Positions 54,389 through 63,050 of a DNA stretch of 64,000 nucleotides are shown here, one piece after another. Below the pieces are notes generated by a model. It saw only the letters and a list, made by a program, of their open reading frames with translations, had not been told where the DNA came from and did no database searches. The stretch's first letter is position 1. The number at the start of each line of letters is the position of its first letter. The position numbers were made by a program, and so were the translations under genes. Origin of the DNA: Alloprevotella rava (GTDB lineage: Bacteria > Bacteroidota > Bacteroidia > Bacteroidales > Bacteroidaceae); contig NZ_JACICA010000004.1 in assembly GCF_014195585.1 (NCBI RefSeq), forward strand, positions 113,363-177,362, read 5' to 3'.

Positions 54389-55060
54389 TTAATAGAGCGA
54401 CAGATGGAAAATGGTCATACAAGCGTAGCTGACAGCAACAACAACAACAATCCATCCAATTGTTTGATTGAGCCGTATAATACCGCGCACACCAAAACTC
54501 TTCTTGGCTTTTGTGATAACATAAGTTAGTCCATACCACCAAATCATAGCCCCTACCATAATACTTATGTAGCCCACACACATCATTAGAGGTTGGTCAG
54601 GGATGACAAACGTAAGCATATTGTAGAGTGCTATAAACAAGAAGATGATAAGAGGATTTGAGATGGTAAGTAGGAAGGCTGTAAGAAAATTATGGAAAAG
54701 CGTCCCTTTTCCCTTACTGCTTTGTGGTGGGCGAACAATTTTCTTGGGATCTGATCGGAGTGTCCAGATGCCAAAAAGTAATAACATTATTGAGCCTACA
54801 AGTTTTAGCCAAAAAAGATTGCGTTGGTCGTCAATGAAATCCATCATAAACGACATGCCAAAACCTGTCATGAGTGCATAAAAAATATCACTGACCGCTG
54901 CTCCTGCTCCAGTTACAATACCATAATTCCTTCCTTTTCGCATTGTTCGTTGGATGCAAAGAATACCTACTGGCCCCATAGGAGCAGAGGCGAAGATGCC
55001 AATAAGTAGCCCCTTCACCATTAACTGAAAAATACCTATGAAATCCGCAAAAATATCCAT
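54389..55060 (-). CDS. LysE/RhtB-family exporter
   Basis: 223 residues with six hydrophobic helices and the family N-terminus GIFASAPMGPVGILCIQRTMRKGRNYG, then GAGAAVSDIFYALMTGFG and FLLTISNPLIIFLFIALY. Amino-acid or related metabolite export across the inner membrane; substrate unknown. A minus-strand TAACTTTG (complement 55069..55076) ends 8 bases before the ATG, so the transcript is near-leaderless. Confidence 0.9.
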   Translation of the reverse strand: MDIFADFIGIFQLMVKGLLIGIFASAPMGPVGILCIQRTMRKGRNYGIVTGAGAAVSDIFYALMTGFGMSFMMDFIDDQRNLFWLKLVGSIMLLLFGIWTLRSDPKKIVRPPQSSKGKGTLFHNFLTAFLLTISNPLIIFLFIALYNMLTFVIPDQPLMMCVGYISIMVGAMIWWYGLTYVITKAKKSFGVRGIIRLNQTIGWIVVVVAVSYACMTIFHLSLY

Positions 55061-55239
55061 TGCGGGCGCAAAGTTAGTCCAATATAGTCAGATCACAAAA
55101 TTTAATCATTGTATCTTAATATATTATGACTAACTCTTTAAGTGATGTGTGTTAAGTGATGTGTGGCTGATAGTGATTATCGAAAAAGGAGTGAGTCGCA
55201 TTTTTTTTAAATTAGAACTTAAAAAAAGAGCAGAAAAAT

Positions 55240-55269
55240 TTTGTGGATTATTTAAAAGTTGTACTTTTG
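55240..55269 (+). promoter_or_regulatory. Promoter of the ROK glucokinase gene
   Basis: TTTG (55240-55243), 18-bp spacer, TACTTTTG (55262-55269), then CAAAG; the ATG at 55323 follows a leader of about 45 nt. Confidence 0.75.
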
Positions 55270-55322
55270 CAAAGTAAATATTACATAACTCTTATTTGAA
55301 CAAACCAAATACTACGATAATT

Positions 55323-56291
55323 ATGGCAGAGGAATTTGAGAAACCATATGTGATCGGTCTTGATATGGGCGGGACGAATTCTGTTTTTGGCGTTGTTGAT
55401 CAGCGTGGTACTATAAAAGCTCAAACAGTAATTAGTTCAAAAGCTTATCCTGATGTTAATGATTACGTTAATGCTGCGGTTGAAGCATTGCAGCCAGCGT
55501 TAGATCTTATTGGTGGTATTGAGTTTGTGAAAGGTATGGGAATTGGTGCCCCCAATGCGAATTTTTATACAGGAAACATTGAAGATGCTCCTAATTTAGC
55601 TTGGAAAGGCGTTATTCCTATTGCTTCTCTTTTTGAGGAGGCGTTGGGTGTTCCAGCGCGTGTAACAAATGACGCAAATGCAGCAGCTTTGGGTGAAATG
55701 ACATATGGTGTAGCTCGTGGTATGAAGAACTTTATTATGATTACCCTTGGTACAGGAGTTGGCTCAGGTATTGTTGTCGATGGGAATGTCGTTTATGGTT
55801 CTGATGGCTTTGCGGGAGAATTAGGTCATGCAATTGTTGATCGTTCTGTTGAAGCTCGTGTGTGTGGTTGTGGACGTAATGGTTGTTTGGAAACTTACTG
55901 TTCTGCCACGGGTGTGGCTCGCACAGCACGTTTGATGCTGGAAAGCACAGACGAACCAAGTATGTTGCGGGATTTAAAACCTGAGGATATTACGAGCTTC
56001 GAAGTCTTCAAAGCTGCAGAAGCTGGCGAGAAAGTAGCAAAAGATATCTTTGATTTTACAGGCCGTATTTTAGGTCAAGCTTGTGCAAACTTTGCCTTGT
56101 TTAATGCTCCTGAAGCTTTTGTCTTCTTTGGAGGATTAACAAAAGCTGGTCACTGGCTCATGGATCCAATAGCAAAAGCTTATGAGGAGAATAGCTTGAT
56201 GACCTATCGCGGTAAGGCTCGTCTGCTCGTTAGTTCCTTGAATGGATCTGAAGCTGCAGTTTTGGGTGCTTCCGCTCTTGGTTGGGAATAA
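55323..56291 (+). CDS. ROK-family glucokinase
   Basis: Phosphorylates glucose (or a related hexose) with ATP. Start at ATG 55323; 322 residues. Visible blocks: phosphate-1 GLDMGGTNSVFG, NDANAAALGEM with the catalytic Asp, GTGVGSGIV, GELGHAIVD, and the zinc-binding CGCGRNGCLETYCSATG. No DNA-binding domain is present, so it is a kinase and not a ROK repressor. Exact sugar not certain. Confidence 0.92.
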   Translation: MAEEFEKPYVIGLDMGGTNSVFGVVDQRGTIKAQTVISSKAYPDVNDYVNAAVEALQPALDLIGGIEFVKGMGIGAPNANFYTGNIEDAPNLAWKGVIPIASLFEEALGVPARVTNDANAAALGEMTYGVARGMKNFIMITLGTGVGSGIVVDGNVVYGSDGFAGELGHAIVDRSVEARVCGCGRNGCLETYCSATGVARTARLMLESTDEPSMLRDLKPEDITSFEVFKAAEAGEKVAKDIFDFTGRILGQACANFALFNAPEAFVFFGGLTKAGHWLMDPIAKAYEENSLMTYRGKARLLVSSLNGSEAAVLGASALGWE

Positions 56292-56342
56292 TTTCCCACT
56301 TTAGTTTTGGCTCTTTTAGAGTTGTTTTTTCATATAGTTTTT

Positions 56343-56395
56343 AGAATCTCATACATGCAGGCTTTGTTCTGTCCATGTGTGGGATTCTTTATTTT
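56343..56395 (+). terminator. Terminator of the glucokinase gene
   Basis: AGAATCTCATACATG (56343-56357) pairs with 56374-56388 (two G-U), followed by TTATTTT. Confidence 0.8.
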
Positions 56396-56447
56396 GGCTC
56401 AAATGGTATTTGGATTTTGAAGAAAAGTAGGAATAATAAGGGAATAT

Positions 56448-56478
56448 TTTGTAGTGTCGAAGGAATATTGTACTTTTG
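56448..56478 (+). promoter_or_regulatory. Promoter of rpsF-rpsR-rplI
   Basis: TTTG (56448-56451), 19-bp spacer, TACTTTTG (56471-56478) followed by CACCGC; leader of about 40 nt before rpsF. Confidence 0.85.
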
Positions 56479-56521
56479 CACCGCTTTTTAGCATAAATCA
56501 ATTAACTAAATTATTAAATGT

Positions 56522-56848
56522 ATGACAAATCAGTACGAGACCGTCTTCATCCTGACTCCCGTGTTGTCTGAACAGCAGATGACGGAGACGGTAGAAAAGT
56601 TCAAGGCACTGCTCACCGAGAAGGGTGCAGAACTCTTGAATGAAGAGAACTGGGGTATGAAGAAAATGGCTTATCCCATTCAAAAGAAATCCACTGGTTT
56701 CTACACTCTCCTCGAGTTCAAAGCAGAACCTGAGGTAATTGAGAGACTGGAAATTGCTTATCGTCGTGACGAGCGTGTTCTCCGTTATCTTACGGTGAAA
56801 CTTGACAAGTATGCAGCTCAGTACGCAGAAAAGCGTCGTAACAAGTAA
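56522..56848 (+). CDS. rpsF: Ribosomal protein bS6
   Basis: Small-subunit protein that pairs with bS18 on the platform. 108 residues with [16 protein letters not shown] and [21 protein letters not shown] and the [16 protein letters not shown] strand. No Shine-Dalgarno upstream, unlike the two genes that follow. First gene of rpsF-rpsR-rplI. Confidence 0.97.
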   Translation: MTNQYETVFILTPVLSEQQMTETVEKFKALLTEKGAELLNEENWGMKKMAYPIQKKSTGFYTLLEFKAEPEVIERLEIAYRRDERVLRYLTVKLDKYAAQYAEKRRNK

Positions 56849-56852
56849 ATTA

Positions 56853-56859
56853 AAGGAGG
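56853..56859 (+). promoter_or_regulatory. Strong Shine-Dalgarno of rpsR
   Basis: AAGGAGG, 8 bases before the rpsR ATG; nearly all other genes in the window lack any such site. Confidence 0.85.
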
Positions 56860-56867
56860 ACTAAAGA

Positions 56868-57137
56868 ATGGCACAAGCACAAAGTGAAATCCGTTATTTA
56901 AACGCCCCGTCAATCGACGTTAAGAAAAAGAAGTATTGCCGTTTCAAGAAAAGCGGTATTAAGTACATTGACTACAAGGATCCTGAGTTCCTCAAGAAGT
57001 TCTTGAACGAACAAGGTAAGATTCTGCCTCGCCGCATTACTGGAACTTCTCTGAAGTATCAGCGTCGTGTAGCTCAGGCAGTTAAGAGAGCTCGCCACTT
57101 GGCTCTGCTCCCCTTCGTAACAGATTTGATGAAATAA
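56868..57137 (+). CDS. rpsR: Ribosomal protein bS18
   Basis: Platform protein of the 30S subunit, partner of bS6. 89 residues; the family core [57 protein letters not shown] (seen as [12 protein letters not shown] and [13 protein letters not shown]) is complete. In Bacteroidota ribosomes bS18 helps shield the anti-Shine-Dalgarno, so its own AAGGAGG site may be part of a feedback loop. Confidence 0.97.
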   Translation: MAQAQSEIRYLNAPSIDVKKKKYCRFKKSGIKYIDYKDPEFLKKFLNEQGKILPRRITGTSLKYQRRVAQAVKRARHLALLPFVTDLMK

Positions 57138-57140
57138 TTT

Positions 57141-57147
57141 AAGGAGG
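57141..57147 (+). promoter_or_regulatory. Strong Shine-Dalgarno of rplI
   Basis: AAGGAGG, 9 bases before the rplI ATG. Confidence 0.85.
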
Positions 57148-57156
57148 AACAAGACT

Positions 57157-57681
57157 ATGCAAGTAATTCTTAAGGAAAATATTATCGGCCTTGGTTACAA
57201 GGACGAGGTTGTGACTGTCAAAGATGGTTATGGCCGCAATTATCTTATTCCTACAGGTAAGGCTGTCATTGCAAGCAAATCTGCTTTGAAGGTACTTGAG
57301 GAAGAACTCAAGCAGCGTGCAAAGAAGATAGCTAAGATCAAGGCTGACGCTGAGGCTCAGGCTGCACAGTTGAACAACATTAAGCCTATTTCTATTGAGA
57401 TGAAGGTAAGTGCTAATGGTTCAACTTATGGTTCCGTAAATGCTACTACTATTGCTGAGGAACTTGGTAAGCAAGGCTTTGAAATCGACCGTAAGATCAT
57501 CGTTATGAAAGATGCTAAGACGGTTGGTGTTCACACAGCTGTTGTTAAGCTCCACAAGGATGTAGAAGTAGAAGTTAACTTCACAGTAGTTGCCGAAGGC
57601 GCTCAAGCTGCCCCTGCAGTTGAAGATGTCGCACCTGCAGCTGAAACTGTTGAGGCTACAGAAGCTCCTGCAGAAGCTTAA
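57157..57681 (+). CDS. rplI: Ribosomal protein bL9
   Basis: Large-subunit protein with the two-domain dumbbell shape: N-terminal MQVILKENIIGLGYKDEVVTVKDGYGRNYLIPTGKA (motifs GLGYKDEVV and GYGRNYLIP), a long connecting helix (about 45-75) and a C-terminal domain to about 148. The 174-residue product carries an extra acidic A/E/P-rich tail (about 149-174) beyond the usual length of about 148-150. Confidence 0.96.
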   Translation: MQVILKENIIGLGYKDEVVTVKDGYGRNYLIPTGKAVIASKSALKVLEEELKQRAKKIAKIKADAEAQAAQLNNIKPISIEMKVSANGSTYGSVNATTIAEELGKQGFEIDRKIIVMKDAKTVGVHTAVVKLHKDVEVEVNFTVVAEGAQAAPAVEDVAPAAETVEATEAPAEA

Positions 57682-57712
57682 TCTCAACCCCAAACAAATT
57701 TCCCAATACAAT

Positions 57713-57744
57713 AGCCGTGCCCTCGGGTGCGGCTTTCTTTTTTA
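57713..57744 (+). terminator. Terminator of the rpsF-rpsR-rplI operon
   Basis: AGCCGTGCCC pairs with GGGTGCGGCT around a TC loop (57713-57734, two G-U pairs), followed by TTCTTTTTT. Confidence 0.85.
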
Positions 57745-57803
57745 GGAAACTATCGGCTGAACTTTCGAATATAAGTCGATACCTATTCTTCAATAACTCT
57801 CAG

Positions 57804-58541
57804 ATGAGATATTTCATACAGTTTTCATACGATGGGCGCAATTATCATGGCTGGCAGGTACAGCCTAATGCTCATTCTGTGCAGGCAGAAATCAATCATG
57901 CTTTATCCACCATATTACGGGAAGAAATCTTAACGACGGGGGCTGGTCGCACCGATGCTGGCGTATCAGCTAAAATGATGTGGGCACATTTTGATTGTGC
58001 TGGTGAGATAGATAGTGTACAGTTGTCTTATAAGCTCAATCGTTTTTTGCCAGAAGATATAGCAATTCAACGCATTGTTCTTGTTGCCGATAATGCTCAT
58101 GCACGTTTTGATGCCACCGCGCGTACCTATCATTATTTTATTTATCAGCAGAAAAATCCTTTTTATCGAGATTTTGCAGCTCGATTTACTAGTCCGCTTG
58201 ATTTTAAGTTAATGAATAAAGCTGCATCTCTGCTTCTCAATGTTGTTGATTTTACTAGTTTTAGTAAAGTTAATACGGATACTAAAACGAATAATTGCCG
58301 AGTTCAAAAAGCTTTATGGGAACAAGTGGGGGAAGATCTTTGGCGTTTTGAAATCACTGCTGATCGTTTCTTGCGAAATATGGTTCGTGCCATTGTTGGA
58401 ACACTCATAGAAGTGGGACGTGGGCGTATGACGCTGAGTCAATTTGAAGAAGTAATTGCTCGTAAAGATCGTTGTGCAGCTGCTGATTCTGTGCCTGGAA
58501 ATGCACTGTTTCTTGTTGATGTTCAATATCCTTATCTCTGA
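57804..58541 (+). CDS. truA: tRNA pseudouridine(38-40) synthase TruA
   Basis: Isomerises U38-U40 in the anticodon arm. Start at ATG 57804 (MRYFIQFSYDGRNYHGWQVQP); the frame extends upstream only through the rplI terminator. 245 residues with the catalytic aspartate in GAGRTDAGVSA, FDATARTYHYFI, DFTSFSK and DRFLRNMVRAIVGTLIEVG. Followed 5 bp later by an EamA transporter gene. Confidence 0.95.
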   Translation: MRYFIQFSYDGRNYHGWQVQPNAHSVQAEINHALSTILREEILTTGAGRTDAGVSAKMMWAHFDCAGEIDSVQLSYKLNRFLPEDIAIQRIVLVADNAHARFDATARTYHYFIYQQKNPFYRDFAARFTSPLDFKLMNKAASLLLNVVDFTSFSKVNTDTKTNNCRVQKALWEQVGEDLWRFEITADRFLRNMVRAIVGTLIEVGRGRMTLSQFEEVIARKDRCAAADSVPGNALFLVDVQYPYL

Positions 58542-58546
58542 TTGTA

Positions 58547-59452
58547 ATGCTTTGGATTCTATTGGCATTTCTCTCCGCCGCATTGTTAGGATTTTATGAT
58601 GTTTTCAAGAAGCTCTCTTTGCATAACAATGCTGTTATTCCTGTTTTGGTGATAAATACAGTGGTGTGCAACTGTCTGTTTTTTCCTTTTATTATAAGCT
58701 CTGCTGTGGGGTGGATCACTCCTGATGAATCTTTCTTCATTCCAGAGCTCGGAAGCCGTGCTCATTTTTATGTAATCCTAAAGGCGTTTGTTGTGCTTAG
58801 CAGTTGGACCTGTGGTTATTATGCCATTAAACATCTGTCTCTTACCATCGTAGGTCCTATAAATGCAACGCGGCCTATTATGACACTTGTTGGTGCTTTG
58901 CTTGTATTTGGAGAAAACCTCAACTTATGGCAATGGGCTGGTGTCTTACTAGCAATTCTATCCTTTTTCCTTCTTAGTAGGAGTGGTAAGAAAGAAGGTA
59001 TAAATTTCAGCCATAATCGTTGGATTTTTCTTCTTGTTTTAGCAGCAATTCTGGGTGCTATTAGTGGGATGTATGATAAATATTTAATGAGCACGATACA
59101 TCTTGACAAGCTCTTTGTGCAGGGATGGTATAATTTCTATCAGATGCTTCTTATGGGGCTGGTAATGGCCTTTCTCTGGCTACCTCAGCGAAAACGTACA
59201 ACGCCGTTTCGTTGGCGTTGGTCTATTGTTTGCATCTCTCTCTTTCTTACTGCTGCAGATTTGGCCTACTTTTATGCACTTAGCTTGCCTGGTGCAATGA
59301 TATCTATCGTTTCAATGGTTCGTCGTAGCAGTGTGTTAGTAAGCTTTCTTTTTGGTGCTTTTATTTTTCATGAAAAGAATTTACGAGCCAAAGCCTTTGA
59401 TTTATTACTCGTTCTTCTTGGTATGATATGCTTATATATAGGCACGCGCTGA
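58547..59452 (+). CDS. EamA/DMT-superfamily transporter
   Basis: 301 residues with ten predicted membrane helices in two EamA repeats (about 1-145 and 158-300). Typical segments are LGFYDVFKKLSL, GPINATRPIMTLVGALLVFGE and the second-repeat SLPGAMISIVSMVRRSSVLVSFLFGAFIFHE (seen as SIVSMVRRSSVL). Probably an exporter of a small metabolite; substrate unknown. It is cotranscribed with truA and convergent with the oxidoreductase gene. Confidence 0.88.
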   Translation: MLWILLAFLSAALLGFYDVFKKLSLHNNAVIPVLVINTVVCNCLFFPFIISSAVGWITPDESFFIPELGSRAHFYVILKAFVVLSSWTCGYYAIKHLSLTIVGPINATRPIMTLVGALLVFGENLNLWQWAGVLLAILSFFLLSRSGKKEGINFSHNRWIFLLVLAAILGAISGMYDKYLMSTIHLDKLFVQGWYNFYQMLLMGLVMAFLWLPQRKRTTPFRWRWSIVCISLFLTAADLAYFYALSLPGAMISIVSMVRRSSVLVSFLFGAFIFHEKNLRAKAFDLLLVLLGMICLYIGTR

Positions 59453-59498
59453 TGGTGATAAAATGGAGTAGTTTGGAGTCCTTTTTTAGAATATCTTC

Positions 59499-60617
59499 TT
59501 AAAAGAATTTGTGTGGAGGATTTTCTTTCCAGCGACCACGTGTGAAGTCTGGAATTTCAACAGGACGACTTTCTTCCTGTGCGGAGATTTGTGAAAGCTC
59601 TGCAATGCAGGACCATTCGGCCGCATCATATACGTCTATATCTAGTGGGAGCCCATGGCGTAGGCAGTGGATGAGTCGGCTGTCCATTGCATAATTCATT
59701 TCGTTTGGAACACCTAAATTATGACCTTGAAACCATCGTAGAGAAGGATCACTCGTCTCATATATTTTTGCTTCTTCTAATGCATCATCACCTATGAGAA
59801 CTTTTGTTTCATCAAATTGTAGGGTAGGAACAGGATACTTTTGAGAAAAGCCTTTTGTTCCGCAGATTGTTTGCAGACGATTGTAGGGGCGATGTGTGCA
59901 TACATCGAGTTGTAAGACAATGCTTTTCCCTTTTACTGTCTTTAAAAGTGTTGTGTTTATTTGTCCTGGCTGTGAGGTTATGGATACAAGATAGTCCAGG
60001 CGGTCACCGCGATGTAGATTTAATAACCAGCCGATAGGGCCTAGGCCATGAGTAGGGTAGGGATTGCCACCATGTTGTTTGTATGTTTTCTCCATCCAAT
60101 CATGCTCAGAAATATTTAAAGTATGGATATAAGCGCCCTCGCAGTGAGTGAGTTCTCCAAATCGACCTTCACGTTGCATTTCAAGGGTAGCTAAAGCAAA
60201 ACGATCATAACAGCAGTTTTCTGTCATGAAGCAATGCCGCCCTGTTTGTTCAGAAGTATCCACTAGTTGCCAACATTCCTCTACAGTAGTAGCCGCAGGA
60301 ACTTCTACAGCCACATCCTTGCCTTGTTGCATAGCATATACTGCCATTTGTGTATGCGAGTTCCAATCCGTACAAATGTAGATGAGATCAATGTCTTTAG
60401 CTTCGCACAATTTCTTCCAGGCTTCTTTTCCTGAGAATTTTTTAGCCTCCTTTCGCCCTTGTGCTCTGAGCTGATAGTTGGCCATAGTTAGTCGTTCCTC
60501 GTAGAGGTCGGCTACCGCGCAAATTTGAGCATGACGTATGAAGGCGTAGCGCTCAAGAGTTTTCATCCCACGCTGTCCTACTCCAATGAGTCCGATGCGA
60601 ATAGAATCTAAAATCAT
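59499..60617 (-). CDS. Gfo/Idh/MocA oxidoreductase, GH109-like
   Basis: NAD-dependent protein of about 372 residues, with Rossmann motif GLIGVGQRGMKTLERY, the catalytic-lysine region KDVAVEVPAATTVEECW and a C-terminal alpha/beta domain with GGNPYPTHGLGPIGWLLNLHRGDR, a block typical of GH109 (alpha-N-acetylgalactosaminidase-type). Start at ATG 60617; the earlier ATG at 60668 would lie within the rpmE terminator. No signal or Tat sequence is present, unlike many GH109 enzymes, so it acts in the cytoplasm if this start is right. Confidence 0.85.
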   Translation of the reverse strand: MILDSIRIGLIGVGQRGMKTLERYAFIRHAQICAVADLYEERLTMANYQLRAQGRKEAKKFSGKEAWKKLCEAKDIDLIYICTDWNSHTQMAVYAMQQGKDVAVEVPAATTVEECWQLVDTSEQTGRHCFMTENCCYDRFALATLEMQREGRFGELTHCEGAYIHTLNISEHDWMEKTYKQHGGNPYPTHGLGPIGWLLNLHRGDRLDYLVSITSQPGQINTTLLKTVKGKSIVLQLDVCTHRPYNRLQTICGTKGFSQKYPVPTLQFDETKVLIGDDALEEAKIYETSDPSLRWFQGHNLGVPNEMNYAMDSRLIHCLRHGLPLDIDVYDAAEWSCIAELSQISAQEESRPVEIPDFTRGRWKENPPHKFF

Positions 60618-60635
60618 GTGTTTGAAAAGCAAGTA

Positions 60636-60672
60636 GAGAAAAAGAAAGAGCGCATCGAAATTCGACACGCTC
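60636..60672 (-). terminator. Terminator of rpmE
   Basis: GAGCG-TCGA and TCGA-CGCTC pair around 60648-60672 and on the minus strand are followed by TTTCTTTTTC. Confidence 0.75.
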
Positions 60673-60707
60673 CTTATTATTTGTTTGTGCTAAGTAGTAA
60701 CCGCGAA

Positions 60708-60962
60708 TTACTTCTTAGAAGCACGACCGTAACGGCTCATGAACTTATCAACACGTCCTGCAGTGTCAACGAGCTTGCTCTTACCAGTATAGAAGGGGTG
60801 TGAGCTGCTGGAGATTTCCAACTTAACTACGGGATAAGTCTCGCCTTCGAACTCGATAGTGTCGTTCGTCTTTGCAGTAGAGCGAGAGAGAAACATATCG
60901 CCGTTACTCATGTCCTTGAAAACAACAGGACGATAGTTCTCGGGATGAATACCTTTTTTCAT
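60708..60962 (-). CDS. rpmE: Ribosomal protein bL31 type B
   Basis: 84 residues, [29 protein letters not shown] and the [23 protein letters not shown] block (motifs [12 protein letters not shown] and GRVDKF). The CxxC zinc cysteines of type A are missing, so it is the zinc-independent type B form. Monocistronic, divergent from the DUF3256 gene. Confidence 0.96.
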   Translation of the reverse strand: MKKGIHPENYRPVVFKDMSNGDMFLSRSTAKTNDTIEFEGETYPVVKLEISSSSHPFYTGKSKLVDTAGRVDKFMSRYGRASKK

Positions 60963-61075
60963 TTTGCTATAGCTATTTTATATTTTCAAATGTTGGTAAC
61001 ACTTGTGTAATGGTCGAATCGGCCACAAAATTACAACTTTCTCTTGGATTGGCAAATCTTACTAAAGAAAATTTG

Positions 61076-61083
61076 TATCTTCG
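61076..61083 (+). promoter_or_regulatory. -7 box of the DUF3256 gene (near-leaderless)
   Basis: TATCTTCG, 7 bases before ATG 61091; -33 TTTG not clear. Confidence 0.45.
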
Positions 61084-61090
61084 CCTCGAA

Positions 61091-61741
61091 ATGAGACAAC
61101 TTATATTCATTTTCTCTTTGATTTGGGTTTGTGGGTTGCAGGCGCAGTCCATAGATAGCGTTTTTGTTTCTGTCCCCCAAAAGTATTTGCCTTTGCTTGA
61201 AGAAAACGAGCGGCTCAATCTTCTTGATTTATATAATTATAAGATGAAAGCTGAGACTGAAAACTCCTTTGGAGGGCGCACGCTGATGGTGGAAAAGGAT
61301 AGCGACTATGTTGAGTTGCAACTCACAGAGGTAAGTTCATGGGAACTAAAGCGTTTGTATAATCTTGTTCCCGATGCGGAGGGCAATGGCTGGGAATTTG
61401 ATCCTTTTTATGCTGTTACTCACACAATAACGGCTGGCTACAAGTCTAGTCGTATCTATTTTTTCGACACAGAATGGCGTCAGATTTACCCGCCTTTCCC
61501 TCTTGTTCGTCTTGACAATTTTTGGGTGGATAATAAAGAACTTTCAATAGGGCGTCTCGATGAGCTAAAAAGAATCCTACATACTCCAAGTGTGTATTTG
61601 CATTGGGATGCTAAAATGAGTGTGCTTACTTATACTGTTTCACTCGAAGCCTTTCCGCTTGATGATGCAAAAGATGCTGCAACCTGTTTGCGACCGATTC
61701 GGTATGAATGGACAGGTCAAAGTTTTGTTGAAATCCCATAA
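61091..61741 (+). CDS. DUF3256-like exported protein
   Basis: 216 residues. Start at ATG 61091, where a signal peptide begins (MRQLIFIFSLIWVCGLQAQ). Mature part: FVSVPQKYLPLLEENERLNLLDLYNYKM, then a beta-rich region (VEKDSDYVELQLTEVSSWEL), then IYFFDTEWRQIYP. The N-terminal block matches the DUF3256 family of Bacteroidales. Periplasmic, function unknown. Confidence 0.8.
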   Translation: MRQLIFIFSLIWVCGLQAQSIDSVFVSVPQKYLPLLEENERLNLLDLYNYKMKAETENSFGGRTLMVEKDSDYVELQLTEVSSWELKRLYNLVPDAEGNGWEFDPFYAVTHTITAGYKSSRIYFFDTEWRQIYPPFPLVRLDNFWVDNKELSIGRLDELKRILHTPSVYLHWDAKMSVLTYTVSLEAFPLDDAKDAATCLRPIRYEWTGQSFVEIP

Positions 61742-61868
61742 GTGTTTTGGCAACTCTGACGTGCAATTTTCACTTTTTATAGTTAATAGGTAATGCTGCT
61801 ATGCATGATTTCTTTTTTGTATGCCCTAAATTAGGTGTCTCTAATTTTCTTATGCAAAAAAGAAAAAG

Positions 61869-61876
61869 TAAATTTG
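61869..61876 (+). promoter_or_regulatory. -7 box of fba
   Basis: TAAATTTG followed by CAATG, 51 bp before the fba ATG. Confidence 0.6.
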
Positions 61877-61927
61877 CAATGTTTAGAAAAGAAGATTGTA
61901 ATTCATTTAATTAAATAACTTACTACT

Positions 61928-62941
61928 ATGGCAGTTAGCTACAAAGATTTAGGCCTCGTCAACACCCGTGAGATGTTCAAGAGAGCCATCAATGGCGGTT
62001 ACGCTATTCCTGCATTCAACTTCAATAATATGGAGCAGTTGCAGGCTATCATCACTGCATCCAGCAAACTCAAGAGCCCGGTAATCCTTCAGGTTTCCAA
62101 AGGTGCTCGTAACTACGCCAACCAGACTCTTCTGCGCTATATGGCACAGGGTGCTGTTGAATATGCAAAGGAACTTGGTTGCAACCATCCTGAAATAGCT
62201 CTTCACCTTGACCATGGTGATAGCTTCGAACTTTGCAAGAGTTGTGTAGATATGGGCTTCTCTAGCGTTATGATCGATGGTTCTTCTCTGCCTTACGAGG
62301 AGAATATTGCTCTGACGAAGAAGGTTGTAGAGTATGCACACCAGTTCGATGTAACAGTTGAAGGTGAGCTTGGCGTTTTAGCAGGTGTAGAAGACGAAGT
62401 TGTTGCTGAAGAAAGTCATTACACTCGTCCCGAAGAAGTTATCGACTTCACAAAGCGTACGGGCGTTGACTCTCTTGCTATCTCTATCGGTACTTCTCAT
62501 GGTGCTTACAAGTTCAAGCCCGAACAGTGTACTCGCGATCCGAAGACAGGTGTTCTCGTTCCTCCTCCTTTGGCATTCGACATTCTTGATGACATTATGA
62601 AGGAACTTCCTGGTTTCCCCATCGTGCTTCACGGTTCTTCTTCTGTTCCTCAGGAGTATGTTGATATGATTAACTCTACTGGTGGTAAACTTCCTGATGC
62701 AGTTGGTATCCCAGAAGAACAGCTTCGCAAAGCTGCTAAGAGTGCTGTTTGCAAGATCAATATCGACTCTGACTCTCGTCTTGCTTTCACTGCTGCAGTT
62801 CGCAAGGTGTTTGCTGAGAAACCAGGAGAGTTCGACCCACGTAAGTACTGCGGTCCTGCACGCGACCTCATGATTGAGCTCTACGAGCACAAGATTAAAG
62901 AGGTTCTCGGTTCTGACAATAAACTTGCTCAGCTTGACTAA
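61928..62941 (+). CDS. fba: Class II fructose-bisphosphate aldolase
   Basis: Zinc-dependent aldolase of glycolysis/gluconeogenesis. 337 residues with PAFNFNNMEQLQAI, the zinc site ALHLDHGDSFELCKSC, VEGELGVLAG, the second zinc-ligand region SIGTSHGAYKF, and HGSSSVPQEYVDMIN. Residues KINIDSDSRLAFT hold the substrate phosphate. No Shine-Dalgarno. A strong terminator follows, then an IS element. Confidence 0.96.
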   Translation: MAVSYKDLGLVNTREMFKRAINGGYAIPAFNFNNMEQLQAIITASSKLKSPVILQVSKGARNYANQTLLRYMAQGAVEYAKELGCNHPEIALHLDHGDSFELCKSCVDMGFSSVMIDGSSLPYEENIALTKKVVEYAHQFDVTVEGELGVLAGVEDEVVAEESHYTRPEEVIDFTKRTGVDSLAISIGTSHGAYKFKPEQCTRDPKTGVLVPPPLAFDILDDIMKELPGFPIVLHGSSSVPQEYVDMINSTGGKLPDAVGIPEEQLRKAAKSAVCKINIDSDSRLAFTAAVRKVFAEKPGEFDPRKYCGPARDLMIELYEHKIKEVLGSDNKLAQLD

Positions 62942-62969
62942 TTTTAGCTGGCTTATTATATCACTTAAA

Positions 62970-63010
62970 ACCTCGACTTCTACGAAAGAAGTCGAGGCTT
63001 TCTTCTTTTG
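62970..63010 (+). terminator. Terminator of fba
   Basis: CCTCGACTTC (62971-62980) pairs perfectly with GAAGTCGAGG over a 7-base loop, followed by CTTTCTTCTTTT. Confidence 0.9.
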
Positions 63011-63050
63011 CAATTACAAAGATAAGATCAAAGGAACTTACACATTTTTT

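Noticed and set aside
60618..60668. Upstream ATG for the GH109-like gene
   Set aside because: It falls inside the rpmE terminator hairpin and adds hydrophobic residues before the Rossmann fold that do not form a normal signal peptide.
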